Origin: HB2-32-21 sp003448675
Lineage (GTDB): Bacteria; Pseudomonadota; Gammaproteobacteria; Pseudomonadales; Porticoccaceae
Direction of reading: 5' to 3'
Assembly: GCA_041584755.1 (NCBI GenBank)
Contig: JBFHDK010000095.1
Span: forward strand, 1 to 9,129
Length of the DNA stretch: 9,129 nt
Numbering within the stretch: position 1 is the first letter of the stretch; each line of letters begins with the position of its first letter. Positions 1 through 6,735 of the stretch are shown one piece after another. Made by a program: the position numbers and the translations under genes. Under the pieces are notes generated by a model. The model saw only the letters and a program-made list of their open reading frames with translations. It ran no database searches and was not told the DNA's origin.

Positions 1-2
1 CT

Positions 3-1220
3 ATGAGACGTGCGGTAATTACGGGTATGGGCATTGTTTCCTGCCTGGGAAACGATCAGGCCAGCGTGGTCGACTCGCTTCGTAACGGGCGCTCGGGCAT
101 AGGCACCAATGAGTCCTACCGAGAAACCGGCATGAAAAGCCAAATAAGCGGACAAATCGATCTCGATTTCAAGGGACTCATTGACCGCAAGCACCTGCGT
201 TTTATGAGCATTTCCGCAGCCTATGGCTATGTCGCCATGCAGCAGGCCATCGAAGACAGCGGGCTCAGTCAGAATCACGTCAGCAATCCCCGCACCGGCA
301 TTATTATGGGTTCCGGCGGAATTTCCGGTGAAAAATTTGTTGAATCCATCGACACATGCCGCGCAAAAGGGGTCAAGCGCATGGGCCCCTATCGAGTCAC
401 CCAGATCATGAGTAGCACGGTCGCCGCTTGCCTGGCCACCCCCTTTCAGATCAAGGGTCTGAACATCTGCATCTCTTCCGCCTGCGCCACCAGCGCCCAC
501 TGTATCGGCGCGGCAGTCGAACAAATTCAACTGGGCAAGCAGGATATTCTGTTTGCCGGTGGCGCCGAAGAGGAACACTGGTCCATGGCCAGCATGTTTG
601 ACGCCATGGGAGCATTGTCAACCAAATACAATGACACCCCGGAAAAAGCGTCTCGACCCTATGACGCGGATCGCGACGGCTTCGTGATGTCCTGCGGCAG
701 TGGCTGCTTCGTGGTCGAAGAGCTGGAACACGCGCTGGCTCGGGGCGCGAGGATCTATGCTGAAATCGTCGGTTACGGCGCCACATCCGATGGCTATGAC
801 ATGGTTGCGCCCTCGGGCGAAGGCGCGGTTCGCTGTATGCAACAGGCCATGGACACCGTTGAAGGCGGGATCGACTATATTAACACCCACGGTACCAGCA
901 CCCCGGTAGGTGATATCGCGGAAATTGGCGCGATCCGGGAAGTCTTCGGCGATAACGCCCCCCATATCGGCTCCACTAAATCCCTGTCCGGTCACTCCCT
1001 GGGAGCTGCCGGCGTTCACGAAGCCATCTATAGCCTGTTGATGATGGAGAACAACTTCGTCGCCGAATCAATAAATATCGAGAACCTGGACCCCGAGGTG
1101 GGCAACATGCCCATCGCCACCAGTCGCGTCGATGACATCAAACTGGAAAGAGTCATGTCCAACAGCTTCGGCTTTGGCGGCACCAATGCAACCCTGGTAT
1201 TACAGAAATACCGCCAGTAA
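3..1220 (+). CDS. fabB: 3-oxoacyl-[ACP] synthase I (beta-ketoacyl-ACP synthase I)
   Basis: This cytosolic condensing enzyme of type II fatty-acid synthesis joins malonyl-ACP to a growing acyl-ACP. FabB-type enzymes are needed for elongation of the unsaturated branch. The 405-residue protein is full length for the family. The nucleophile Cys161 lies in SSACATSAHCIG, the first catalytic His296 in NTHGTSTPVGD, and Lys326 and His331 in KSLSGHSLGAAG, giving the Cys-His-His triad of elongating ketosynthases. The C-terminal NSFGFGGTNA loop is intact. The ATG lies two bases from the window edge, so its ribosome binding site is not visible. In many gammaproteobacteria fabA lies directly upstream, so a fabA-fabB operon is likely but cannot be seen here. 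The FabB-like spacing and the KSLSGHSLGAAG form favour FabB over FabF. A strong hairpin terminator follows the stop by about 30 bases. Confidence 0.96.
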   Translation: MRRAVITGMGIVSCLGNDQASVVDSLRNGRSGIGTNESYRETGMKSQISGQIDLDFKGLIDRKHLRFMSISAAYGYVAMQQAIEDSGLSQNHVSNPRTGIIMGSGGISGEKFVESIDTCRAKGVKRMGPYRVTQIMSSTVAACLATPFQIKGLNICISSACATSAHCIGAAVEQIQLGKQDILFAGGAEEEHWSMASMFDAMGALSTKYNDTPEKASRPYDADRDGFVMSCGSGCFVVEELEHALARGARIYAEIVGYGATSDGYDMVAPSGEGAVRCMQQAMDTVEGGIDYINTHGTSTPVGDIAEIGAIREVFGDNAPHIGSTKSLSGHSLGAAGVHEAIYSLLMMENNFVAESINIENLDPEVGNMPIATSRVDDIKLERVMSNSFGFGGTNATLVLQKYRQ

Positions 1221-1251
1221 CATCTTCTCTATCCTAAAATTCCCTATCCTA

Positions 1252-1287
1252 AAAAAAGGGGCTGATTATGGGATCAGCCCCTTTTTT
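1252..1287. terminator. Bidirectional Rho-independent terminator between fabB and cysC
   Basis: A perfect 15-base inverted repeat (1252-1266 and 1273-1287) encloses the six-base loop TATGGG. The GC core is GGGGCTGAT/ATCAGCCCC. An A-run flanks the left arm and a T-run the right arm, so the transcript from either strand would end in a stem followed by U's. It sits between two convergent genes, about 30 bases past the fabB stop and about 20 bases past the cysC stop, which fits termination of both. Confidence 0.93.
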
Positions 1288-1307
1288 GTTTCTGGCGCCC
1301 CAGCTAG

Positions 1308-1901
1308 CTAAATGTAGTTATTCTCACTCAGATAATTGAGCAATTGTTCGGTACTGGCGCGCAAGTCATTAGCACCCGTGTCGATCCTCAGTTCGGGTTG
1401 CTCCGGGGCCTCGTAAGCGGAATCAATGCCCGTAAAATGCGGGATTTCACCAGCCCGCGCCTTTTTATACAGCCCCTTGGGGTCCCGCTCCTCGCAGATT
1501 TCCAGTGAAGTAGACAGGTGCACTTCTATAAACTCATCAGCTTCAACAATATCACGAGCAAGCTTTCTTTCGGCACGAAAGGGGGAGATGAAGGCAGTCA
1601 TAACAATTAAGCCCGCATCGACAAAGAGTTTCGCCGCCTCGCCGATACGGCGAATATTTTCAACGCGATCTTCGTCGGTAAAACCCAGATCGCCATTTAG
1701 CCCCTGACGGACATTATCGCCGTCGAGCAAATAACAATGGTGCCCTCGCTCAAATAGCGCTCTTTCCAGCGCGTTGGCCAGGGTGGATTTTCCCGCGCCA
1801 CTGAGGCCGGTAAACCAGATAACACAGGGCTTCTGCCCCTTTCTTTCCGCGCGTTCTTTTTTGCTGACAACGGATTCGTGCCAAGTGAGATTGGTATTCA
1901 A
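1308..1901 (-). CDS. cysC: Adenylyl-sulfate kinase (APS kinase)
   Basis: The enzyme phosphorylates adenosine 5'-phosphosulfate with ATP to give PAPS, the substrate of PAPS reductase in sulfate assimilation and the sulfonate donor for sulfotransferases. The 197 residues match single-domain CysC length. The Walker A loop GLSGAGKST is at residues 32-40, DGDNVR at 60-65, and the FISPFR segment with the family's conserved Ser at 104-109. PKGLYKKAR follows at 141-149, then FTGIDS and YEAP. No sulfurylase (cysD/cysN) or reductase genes flank it, so it is an orphan here. The start is TTG, chosen because GAGGAG lies five bases upstream and no ATG gives a better start. It lies 126 bases downstream of ssb on the same strand and could be read from it or from its own promoter. 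Its PAPS could feed the sulfotransferase at 6827-7570. Confidence 0.95.
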   Translation of the reverse strand: MNTNLTWHESVVSKKERAERKGQKPCVIWFTGLSGAGKSTLANALERALFERGHHCYLLDGDNVRQGLNGDLGFTDEDRVENIRRIGEAAKLFVDAGLIVMTAFISPFRAERKLARDIVEADEFIEVHLSTSLEICEERDPKGLYKKARAGEIPHFTGIDSAYEAPEQPELRIDTGANDLRASTEQLLNYLSENNYI

Positions 1902-1906
1902 TATTG

Positions 1907-1912
1907 CTCCTC
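1907..1912 (-). promoter_or_regulatory. Ribosome binding site fixing the TTG start of cysC
   Basis: On the minus strand GAGGAG stands five bases before TTG-AAT-ACC. It is the only good Shine-Dalgarno match near the beginning of the open frame and supports TTG at 1901 as the start codon. Confidence 0.75.
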
Positions 1913-2027
1913 GATTTAGCTTGTATCAATCAGTACTGGGTCCATGCGTATGCAGGGCCGGTCGTCTTTCCATGCGCGGCCCATGCTAGTAGGCCACACC
2001 CTCCCACATGTCCGCTCAGGGCGTCAG

Positions 2028-2510
2028 TCAGAATGGAATATCGTCATCAAAATTGTCGAAACCACCTGGCTGGCTCTGCCCTCCACCGCCTTGAGCCATG
2101 GCTGGCGCCGGAGACTGCTGCTGGGCTGGGGTCTGTTGCTGAGCCGGCGCATAGTCGCCGGTGGAATCTCCCCGGCTGTCTAGCATCTGCATCTCATTAG
2201 CGACGATTTCGGTGGTGTATCGATCCTGGCCGGTGTTCTTATCCTGCCATTTACGGGTGCGCAGGGAACCTTCGATATAAACCTTGCTGCCCTTGCGCAG
2301 ATATTCGCCGGCGATTTCAGCAAGACGGTTGAAAAAGACAATCCGATGCCACTCGGTGCGCTCCTGCTGCTGACCTGTTTGCTTGTCTTTCCAGCTTTCA
2401 CTGGTGGCGAGGGTGATATTGGTCACCGCGCCGCCCGAAGGCATGTAACGGGTTTCTGGATCCTGACCCAGGTTACCGATCAGGATGACTTTGTTGATAC
2501 CTCTGGCCAT
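2028..2510 (-). CDS. ssb: Single-stranded DNA-binding protein
   Basis: SSB coats single-stranded DNA as a tetramer in replication, recombination and repair, and recruits partner proteins through its C-terminal tip. The 160-residue protein has an N-terminal OB fold (about 1-110) with the family hallmarks NKVILIGNLGQDPE, TLATSESW, TEWHRIVFF and YIEGSLRTRKW. The DNA-stacking aromatics correspond to Trp40, Trp54, Phe60 and Trp88. A disordered Gln/Pro/Gly-rich linker (about 120-150) contains a short PAQQQ(T/S) repeat, and the acidic tip DDDIPF is complete. AGGAGGAG five bases before the ATG is a near-ideal ribosome binding site. The YajR-like transporter gene lies 121 bases upstream on the same strand. 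I found no clear LexA box upstream. Confidence 0.97.
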   Translation of the reverse strand: MARGINKVILIGNLGQDPETRYMPSGGAVTNITLATSESWKDKQTGQQQERTEWHRIVFFNRLAEIAGEYLRKGSKVYIEGSLRTRKWQDKNTGQDRYTTEIVANEMQMLDSRGDSTGDYAPAQQQTPAQQQSPAPAMAQGGGGQSQPGGFDNFDDDIPF

Positions 2511-2607
2511 GGTCGCTCCTCCTGTACCCCGAACCCACTAAAACGCCCAGTGTAGCGCTTACTGCGCGTTAAAATCCATCGCATCAAGAAAAATGGTGCG
2601 GGCAATT

Positions 2608-2629
2608 ACCCGAAGGCTTATCTCCGGGT
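2608..2629 (-). terminator. Possible hairpin or attenuator after the transporter gene
   Basis: Just past the transporter stop codon the minus-strand transcript can form an eight-pair stem (ACCCGGAG with CUUCGGGU, one G-U pair) and a six-base loop. No U-run follows directly; the nearest is ATTTTT about 15 bases on. It may be a weak terminator, an mRNA 3'-end stabiliser, or nothing. Confidence 0.3.
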
Positions 2630-2631
2630 GT

Positions 2632-3978
2632 TCACTTCACCAGACTCCGGTGAAAAGCCTGCTCATTAAAATGCTCATCGTCCACTTTCACGTAGGCAAG
2701 ATTTTCTCCAGGGATGACAACCACATCCTCGACCCCGGAAAAATGCTCAACCCAGCGATGGCTATCCACCGCCGCCCCTGAATTCAGATCAACCACCACA
2801 CTGCGCAAATTACGCGGCCTGTCCATAGTGGATGCCATGCCAAGCCAAACCAGCACCACCGCTAACGACAACCAGAACACGCCGGCAAAACCGGCGAAGT
2901 GGGCCACTACTCCTCCGGCAACACCGCCGCTAAAAGCGCCCAGAAACTGGCTGGTGGAATAGACCCCCATCGCCGTTCCCTTAATGCCGGCGGGCGCCAT
3001 TTTGCTCACCAGTGAAGGCAGGCTGGCTTCAAGCAGGTTAAAGGCCATAAAAAACAGCACCAGGCCAAACACCATCTGTCGCAAGGCGGTTCCAGTACCC
3101 GCCATCACCAACTCAGCCACCGCCAACAACGACACGGCAAACAAAAACACCGGCTTCATCTTGCGCCGAGTCTCGCCATACCAGATAAACGGCAGCATCA
3201 ATACAAATCCAGCAACCATGGTCGAGAGATACAAACTCCAGTGCCGGCTACGATCAAAATCCAGCACTTGCTCCAGCACAACAGGGACCGACACCCAGGT
3301 CGCCATTTGCGCGAAGTGAAGGCTGAAGATACCGACATTCAAGCGCCACAACTGACCATCCCGCAACACGCGACCCAGCATGGCCGGCACTGGAACCACT
3401 TCATGGCCACTGTGACGCACCAGGGGGTTAGGTACCGCCACCAGCACGACCAACAAGCCGAGACCAGCTAGGACACTGGTCAACCAGAAACCCCCCTCCA
3501 TGCCCCAATGCTGAGCCACAAGGGGCCCCGTGATCATGGCGACGATGAAAGCCAGACCAATACTGCCGCCAATCGCCGCCATGGCCCGGGTACGATTTTG
3601 CTCACGTGTGACATCGGATAACAGGGCCATCACCACACCAGCGACGGCGCCAGCGCCCTGGAGCGCACGGCCCAAGATAATCGCGTACGCGGTTTCGGCC
3701 ACCGCGCACAAAAGGCTGCCGGCCAAAAACAGGATCATACCCCCGGCAATCACCGGCTTGCGCCCGATCCGATCGGAAAGCAGGCCAAAGGGAATTTGAA
3801 AAATACCCTGAGTCAGCCCATAGATACCCAGGGCCAGACCCACCAGCATAACGGTACTGCCCTCGTAGCTGTCCGCGTACAGAGCAAAGACAGGCAGCAC
3901 CATAAACAGACCCAGCATACGGGTCGCATAGAGGAAAGACAGAGCGAGCAAGGCTCTGGTTTCAGCGGCATTAAACAT
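2632..3978 (-). CDS. yajR: YajR-type major facilitator transporter with C-terminal YAM domain
   Basis: This is a predicted inner-membrane proton-coupled drug/metabolite exporter of 448 residues, close to the length of E. coli YajR. Twelve hydrophobic helices span about residues 8-383. Motif A, GLLSDRIGRKP, is at 65-75 between helices 2 and 3. ILGRALQGAGAVAG (about 101-114) is the helix-4 motif and SDVTREQNRT (121-130) a YajR signature. GIKGTAMGVYSTSQFLG (331-347) matches the second half of YajR. The soluble tail (about 385-448, ending in VDDEHFNEQAF) corresponds to the ferredoxin-like YAM domain that separates this subgroup from other drug exporters. The physiological substrate of YajR is not established. 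The ATG has only a weak Shine-Dalgarno, but no better start lies upstream. In pseudomonads I recall a homologue between uvrA and ssb; here ssb is present but uvrA is not on the other side. Confidence 0.9.
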   Translation of the reverse strand: MFNAAETRALLALSFLYATRMLGLFMVLPVFALYADSYEGSTVMLVGLALGIYGLTQGIFQIPFGLLSDRIGRKPVIAGGMILFLAGSLLCAVAETAYAIILGRALQGAGAVAGVVMALLSDVTREQNRTRAMAAIGGSIGLAFIVAMITGPLVAQHWGMEGGFWLTSVLAGLGLLVVLVAVPNPLVRHSGHEVVPVPAMLGRVLRDGQLWRLNVGIFSLHFAQMATWVSVPVVLEQVLDFDRSRHWSLYLSTMVAGFVLMLPFIWYGETRRKMKPVFLFAVSLLAVAELVMAGTGTALRQMVFGLVLFFMAFNLLEASLPSLVSKMAPAGIKGTAMGVYSTSQFLGAFSGGVAGGVVAHFAGFAGVFWLSLAVVLVWLGMASTMDRPRNLRSVVVDLNSGAAVDSHRWVEHFSGVEDVVVIPGENLAYVKVDDEHFNEQAFHRSLVK

Positions 3979-4001
3979 GGACTATTAGTACTGCACTTGT
4001 G

Positions 4002-4029
4002 GCTATAATCGGTTAAGTCGAGCTGTCAG
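4002..4029 (-). promoter_or_regulatory. Candidate sigma-70 promoter for the YajR-like gene
   Basis: On the minus strand CTGACA (4024-4029, five of six matches to the -35 consensus) is 16 bases from TATAGC (4002-4007, four of six matches to -10). This places a transcript start around 3995, some 15-20 bases before the ATG at 3978. The overlapping plus-strand TATAAT at 4004-4009 has no usable -35. Confidence 0.4.
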
Positions 4030-4232
4030 CGATCGGAAACCTCTAAGGACACCCGCGCAGCAGAAAAATAGACAGCCATTCAGGCCACGTCGATTACCAA
4101 AAACCTGACGCGCACATTATTGTTGTTATCGATGCCCACGTCTAGACGGAACCCGGTTTTCCTCATACTTCTCATCTTAATCCCCGCCAACAGCCACCAC
4201 AAAACTCAAAAGACGATAAATCCGCATCGGGC

Positions 4233-4323
4233 TTGACATAAATCCTGCTGAAACCTTGTGAAACACTCCCATATTCGGCATTGTGCCCGTAACTATTAAC
4301 ATCGTTTAACGCCTTTATATTTT
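4233..4323 (+). promoter_or_regulatory. Candidate promoter region of the DUF1538-PII-CBS operon
   Basis: A perfect -35 hexamer TTGACA lies at 4233-4238, but no good -10 follows at 16-18 bases. A second option is TTAACA (4296-4301) with TATTTT (4318-4323) at 16-base spacing, which would give a short leader before the TTG at 4355. Three TAAC motifs cluster at 4290-4310. I saw no sigma-54 -24/-12 element. None of these is strong. Confidence 0.25.
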
Positions 4324-4354
4324 TCCGTTTCAAACCGTCAGGGCTAACGAGCTT

Positions 4355-5092
4355 TTGAGTAATACCCTACAAAAACTAGCGCGATCAATGTTCGGTAGCC
4401 TGCGGGATCTCTCCCCCATCGTGGCGGTTATCCTGTTTTTTCAGTTCTTCGTGCTGCGCCAGCCACTGCCGGACGTGGCGCAATTGTTAATGGGTTTGAG
4501 CTTTGTCATCCTTGGCCTGACCTTCTTTATCCATGGGCTGGAACAGGGCCTGTTTCCCATTGGTGAATCCATGGCCCACGCCTTTGCCCGCAAGGGCAGT
4601 ATCGCGTGGCTGGTATTGTTTGCCTTTGCCCTGGGTTTTGGCACCACTGTCGCCGAACCCGCCCTGATTGCCGTAGCTAAGGAAGCGGCTGAAGTCGCCG
4701 CGGGCGGGCAGATGATCGAGACCAGCGAGGCCGCCAAAGCCCACTATGCAAACGGCCTGCGCTTTACCGTGGCGCTTTCCGTGGGCCTGGCCATCGTCAT
4801 CGGCGTTGTGCGCATTCTAAAAGGCTGGCCCACCCACTGGCTGATCATTAGTGGGTATGTGCTGGTAGTGGTGATGACCATGTTCGCGCCCCGGGAAATT
4901 ATCGGTATCGCTTATGATTCCGGTGGCGTCACCACCTCGACAATTACTGTGCCCCTGGTCACTGCCCTCGGTGTCGGTCTGGCCTCATCTATTAAAGGGC
5001 GCAATCCGATGATCGACGGCTTTGGCCTGATCGCCTTCGCTTCTCTAACGCCGATGATTTTTGTCATGGCTTACGGAATGTTGATCGGATGA
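4355..5092 (+). CDS. DUF1538 family multi-pass membrane protein, first subunit
   Basis: This 245-residue integral membrane protein has about six or seven hydrophobic segments (near 20-34, 42-62, 83-108, 134-153, 160-178, 190-210 and 222-244). It belongs to DUF1538, a family of presumed transporters with no assigned substrate. Three polar motifs sit inside hydrophobic stretches: TTVAEPALIAVA (97-108), YDSGGVTTSTITVP (187-200) and GRNPMIDGFGLIAFASLTP (215-233). Ser/Thr/Gly/Pro-rich breaks of this kind often line a substrate path, which is my inference. The start is TTG, and the Shine-Dalgarno is poor (AGGG 11 bases away). ATG at 4388 (residue 12) is the alternative, but the N-terminus aligns with that of the next gene, which favours TTG. 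Its stop overlaps the next start as ATGA, implying translational coupling. It shares all three motifs with the following gene. Confidence 0.85.
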   Translation: MSNTLQKLARSMFGSLRDLSPIVAVILFFQFFVLRQPLPDVAQLLMGLSFVILGLTFFIHGLEQGLFPIGESMAHAFARKGSIAWLVLFAFALGFGTTVAEPALIAVAKEAAEVAAGGQMIETSEAAKAHYANGLRFTVALSVGLAIVIGVVRILKGWPTHWLIISGYVLVVVMTMFAPREIIGIAYDSGGVTTSTITVPLVTALGVGLASSIKGRNPMIDGFGLIAFASLTPMIFVMAYGMLIG

Positions 5093-5877
5093 ACGTGCTG
5101 GCCGAACTGGGAACCACCATCCTGAATACGGTGCGGGATGTTATCCCTATCGCGGTCATTATTTTCGGCTTTCAGTTTTTGGTTATCCGCCGCAAACCCA
5201 CTAACCTGGGCCAAATACTGGTTGGCTTTTTCTGGGTGCTGATCGGCCTGTCGTTCTTTTTGCTCGGTCTGGAGTGGTGCCTGTTTCCTCTGGGCAGGTT
5301 GATGGCGGAGCAATTGACCGATCCGGCATTTATTCAATCCGCAAGCACTGCGGGGGAATCACTGAGCGCGATCCGCTGGCAGGACTATTTCTGGGTCTAT
5401 CTATTCGCCGTCCTGATCGGTTTCAGCACCACAATCGCCGAACCCTCTCTGATTGCGGTCGCCATCAAAGCCAATGAAGTCTCCGGTGGCGCCATTGGCG
5501 TGTGGGGCCTGCGCATCGCGGTGGCCATCGGCGTTGCCGTGGGGATTTCCCTGGGCTGCTACCGAATCGTTGTCGGCGACCCCATCCACTGGTACATCAT
5601 CGCAGGCTATATTGTAGTGGTCATACAAACCCACTTTGCACCCAAGCTGATCATTCCCCTGGCCTACGACTCCGGCGGCGTCACCACGTCCACCGTGACC
5701 GTACCACTGGTCGCAGCCCTGGGCCTGGGTTTGTCGGAAACCGTGCCCGGCAGAAATCCGCTGATAGATGGCTTTGGTCTAATCGCCTTTGCCAGTCTGT
5801 TTCCCATCATTTCGGTGATGGCCTACGCCCAGTTATCCGCACTGAAAGCGAAACACGGGGCAAAAGCCAGTGACTAA
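5089..5877 (+). CDS. DUF1538 family multi-pass membrane protein, second subunit
   Basis: This 262-residue membrane protein is a paralogue of the gene before it. The same motifs occur in the same order: STTIAEPSLIAVA (113-125), AYDSGGVTTSTVTVP (192-206) and GRNPLIDGFGLIAFASLFP (221-239). It differs by a longer hydrophilic insert around 70-100 (LTDPAFIQSASTAGESLSAI) and a basic C-terminal tail (ALKAKHGAKASD) likely to be cytosolic. The ATG at 5089 overlaps the previous stop by four bases and has no strong ribosome binding site, so coupled translation is expected, with roughly equal amounts of the two proteins. The simplest model is a heteromer of the two subunits, like the two halves of a fused transporter. 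The PII-like gene begins 53 bases downstream. Confidence 0.85.
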   Translation: MNVLAELGTTILNTVRDVIPIAVIIFGFQFLVIRRKPTNLGQILVGFFWVLIGLSFFLLGLEWCLFPLGRLMAEQLTDPAFIQSASTAGESLSAIRWQDYFWVYLFAVLIGFSTTIAEPSLIAVAIKANEVSGGAIGVWGLRIAVAIGVAVGISLGCYRIVVGDPIHWYIIAGYIVVVIQTHFAPKLIIPLAYDSGGVTTSTVTVPLVAALGLGLSETVPGRNPLIDGFGLIAFASLFPIISVMAYAQLSALKAKHGAKASD

Positions 5878-5930
5878 GGCAGGTCTGAACAGAACGACTA
5901 CACTTAAACGAACCGGCCGGAGGGCTGAAC

Positions 5931-6281
5931 ATGCACTTTAAACTGTTGATGGTTTTCGTCGAAGACGACAAAACTGACGCCGTGATGGACGCCGCCAGAG
6001 CCGCAGGCGCAACCGGAGCCACTGTCATCAACAATGCCCGTGGCGAAGGCCTGAATAAGAGCAAAACTTTTTTTGGCCTGTCCCTGGAAACTCAAAGGGA
6101 TGTGCTGCTGTTTCTGGTGGAAGAACACCTGAGCCGGCACATACTTGAAGAAATTAGCCGCGTGGGTGAGTTCGATGACAAGCCTGGCACCGGTATCGCG
6201 ATCCAACTTGATGTCGAGGACGCCCTGGGCGTCGCCCACCAGGTAGAAAAAATCACCCATGATGTAGAGGAGATGCTGTGA
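5931..6281 (+). CDS. Divergent PII-like (GlnB fold) signalling protein
   Basis: This 116-residue cytosolic protein has the length and beta-alpha-beta pattern of PII proteins. These are trimers that sense ATP/ADP and metabolites and bind transporters or enzymes through a flexible T-loop. The start LLMVFVEDDKTDAVMDAAR and the turn GATGATVI align with the first PII repeat. The T-loop region (about 37-56, ARGEGLNKSKTFFGLSLETQ) lacks the GRQKG stretch and the uridylylated Tyr of E. coli GlnB. Where GlnB has GDGKIF and RIRTGE, this protein has KPGTGIAIQLDVEDALGV (84-101), so nucleotide binding may differ. It is therefore not glnB or glnK. GGAGGG six bases before the ATG is a good ribosome binding site. 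Its position after two DUF1538 genes and before a CBS gene suggests it controls that membrane complex, as GlnK controls AmtB; this is inference. Confidence 0.78.
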   Translation: MHFKLLMVFVEDDKTDAVMDAARAAGATGATVINNARGEGLNKSKTFFGLSLETQRDVLLFLVEEHLSRHILEEISRVGEFDDKPGTGIAIQLDVEDALGVAHQVEKITHDVEEML

Positions 6282-6682
6282 TGACCAAAAAAGTGATCAA
6301 GGCCCGGGATGTCATGCAGGAAAGCCATATCGAGCTGGACGGGCTGGCCACCGTCGCCGAAGCCCTGGACCTGATGAAGCAAAACAAGGCTTCGGTGGTG
6401 ATCGTCAAAAAACGCAATGAGCACGACGCCTACGGTGTGGTTCTGCTCGCGGACATCGCCAAGAAAGTGCTCGCCCAGGATAAGGCGCCGGATCGGGTTA
6501 ACATTTATGAAATCATGTCAAAGCCGGTGATTTCAGTGGCGCCCGACCTCGATGTCCGTTACTGCGCCCGCCTCTTTGATCGCTTCGGCCTCTCCAGCGC
6601 GCCAGTCATCTCGGGTAACGAGGTACTGGGCATTGTCGGCTACAACGAGCTGATTTTTGAGGGCCTGGTTGAGCTGGTGTAA
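6281..6682 (+). CDS. Tandem CBS-domain protein
   Basis: This small cytosolic protein of 133 residues consists almost entirely of two CBS motifs (about 8-66 and 76-130), a pair that usually forms a Bateman module binding AMP, ATP or similar ligands. Typical landmarks are the ARDVM start, the segment AEALDLMKQNKASVVIV, the second start IYEIMSKPVISVAPD, and FGLSSAPVI followed by VLGIVGYNELI. There is no catalytic or DNA-binding domain, so it probably acts by binding a partner. The ATG shares one base with the TGA of the PII-like gene (TGATG), and AGAGGAG lies eight bases before it. GTG at 6278 would add one residue and cannot be excluded. It is the last gene of the operon. I see no hairpin terminator after it. 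Confidence 0.85.
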   Translation: MTKKVIKARDVMQESHIELDGLATVAEALDLMKQNKASVVIVKKRNEHDAYGVVLLADIAKKVLAQDKAPDRVNIYEIMSKPVISVAPDLDVRYCARLFDRFGLSSAPVISGNEVLGIVGYNELIFEGLVELV

Positions 6683-6735
6683 ACCTATCCGCGCCAACAG
6701 ATTTGACTTTAACCAGACAACACAGCGGGCCAGCC

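Larger units (their letters stand above)
3979..4354. other. Divergent intergenic region between yajR and the DUF1538 operon
   Basis: These 376 bases separate oppositely directed genes and must hold promoters for both. The only open stretch I noted is a 34-codon frame at 4132-4236 with a hydrophobic run after Arg-Arg but no ribosome binding site, so I do not call it. A stop-free but start-less stretch (about 4047-4139) in another frame gives no recognisable product. I see no tRNA, no repeat family and no recognisable trace of uvrA. Confidence 0.6.

Noticed and set aside
618..1019. A 133-codon open frame on the minus strand
   Set aside because: It lies wholly inside fabB, whose plus-strand frame carries all catalytic motifs. 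The opposite frame has no recognisable product and is a shadow.
2511..2631. A LexA box upstream of ssb
   Set aside because: I looked for CTGT-N8-ACAG because ssb can be SOS-linked. The CTGT near 2522 is not followed by a matching half-site.
4004..4009. A perfect TATAAT on the plus strand
   Set aside because: No acceptable -35 lies 16-18 bases upstream, and it is about 350 bases from the nearest plus-strand gene. It overlaps the better-supported minus-strand -10.
4132..4236. A 34-codon frame with Arg-Arg and a hydrophobic run, resembling a small secreted peptide
   Set aside because: It has no ribosome binding site, and the short hydrophobic run can arise by chance. Conservation in relatives would be needed to call it.
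4441..5634. Several minus-strand frames of 77-98 codons across the DUF1538 genes
   Set aside because: They are complementary to well-supported membrane-protein genes and show low-complexity, shadow-type composition.
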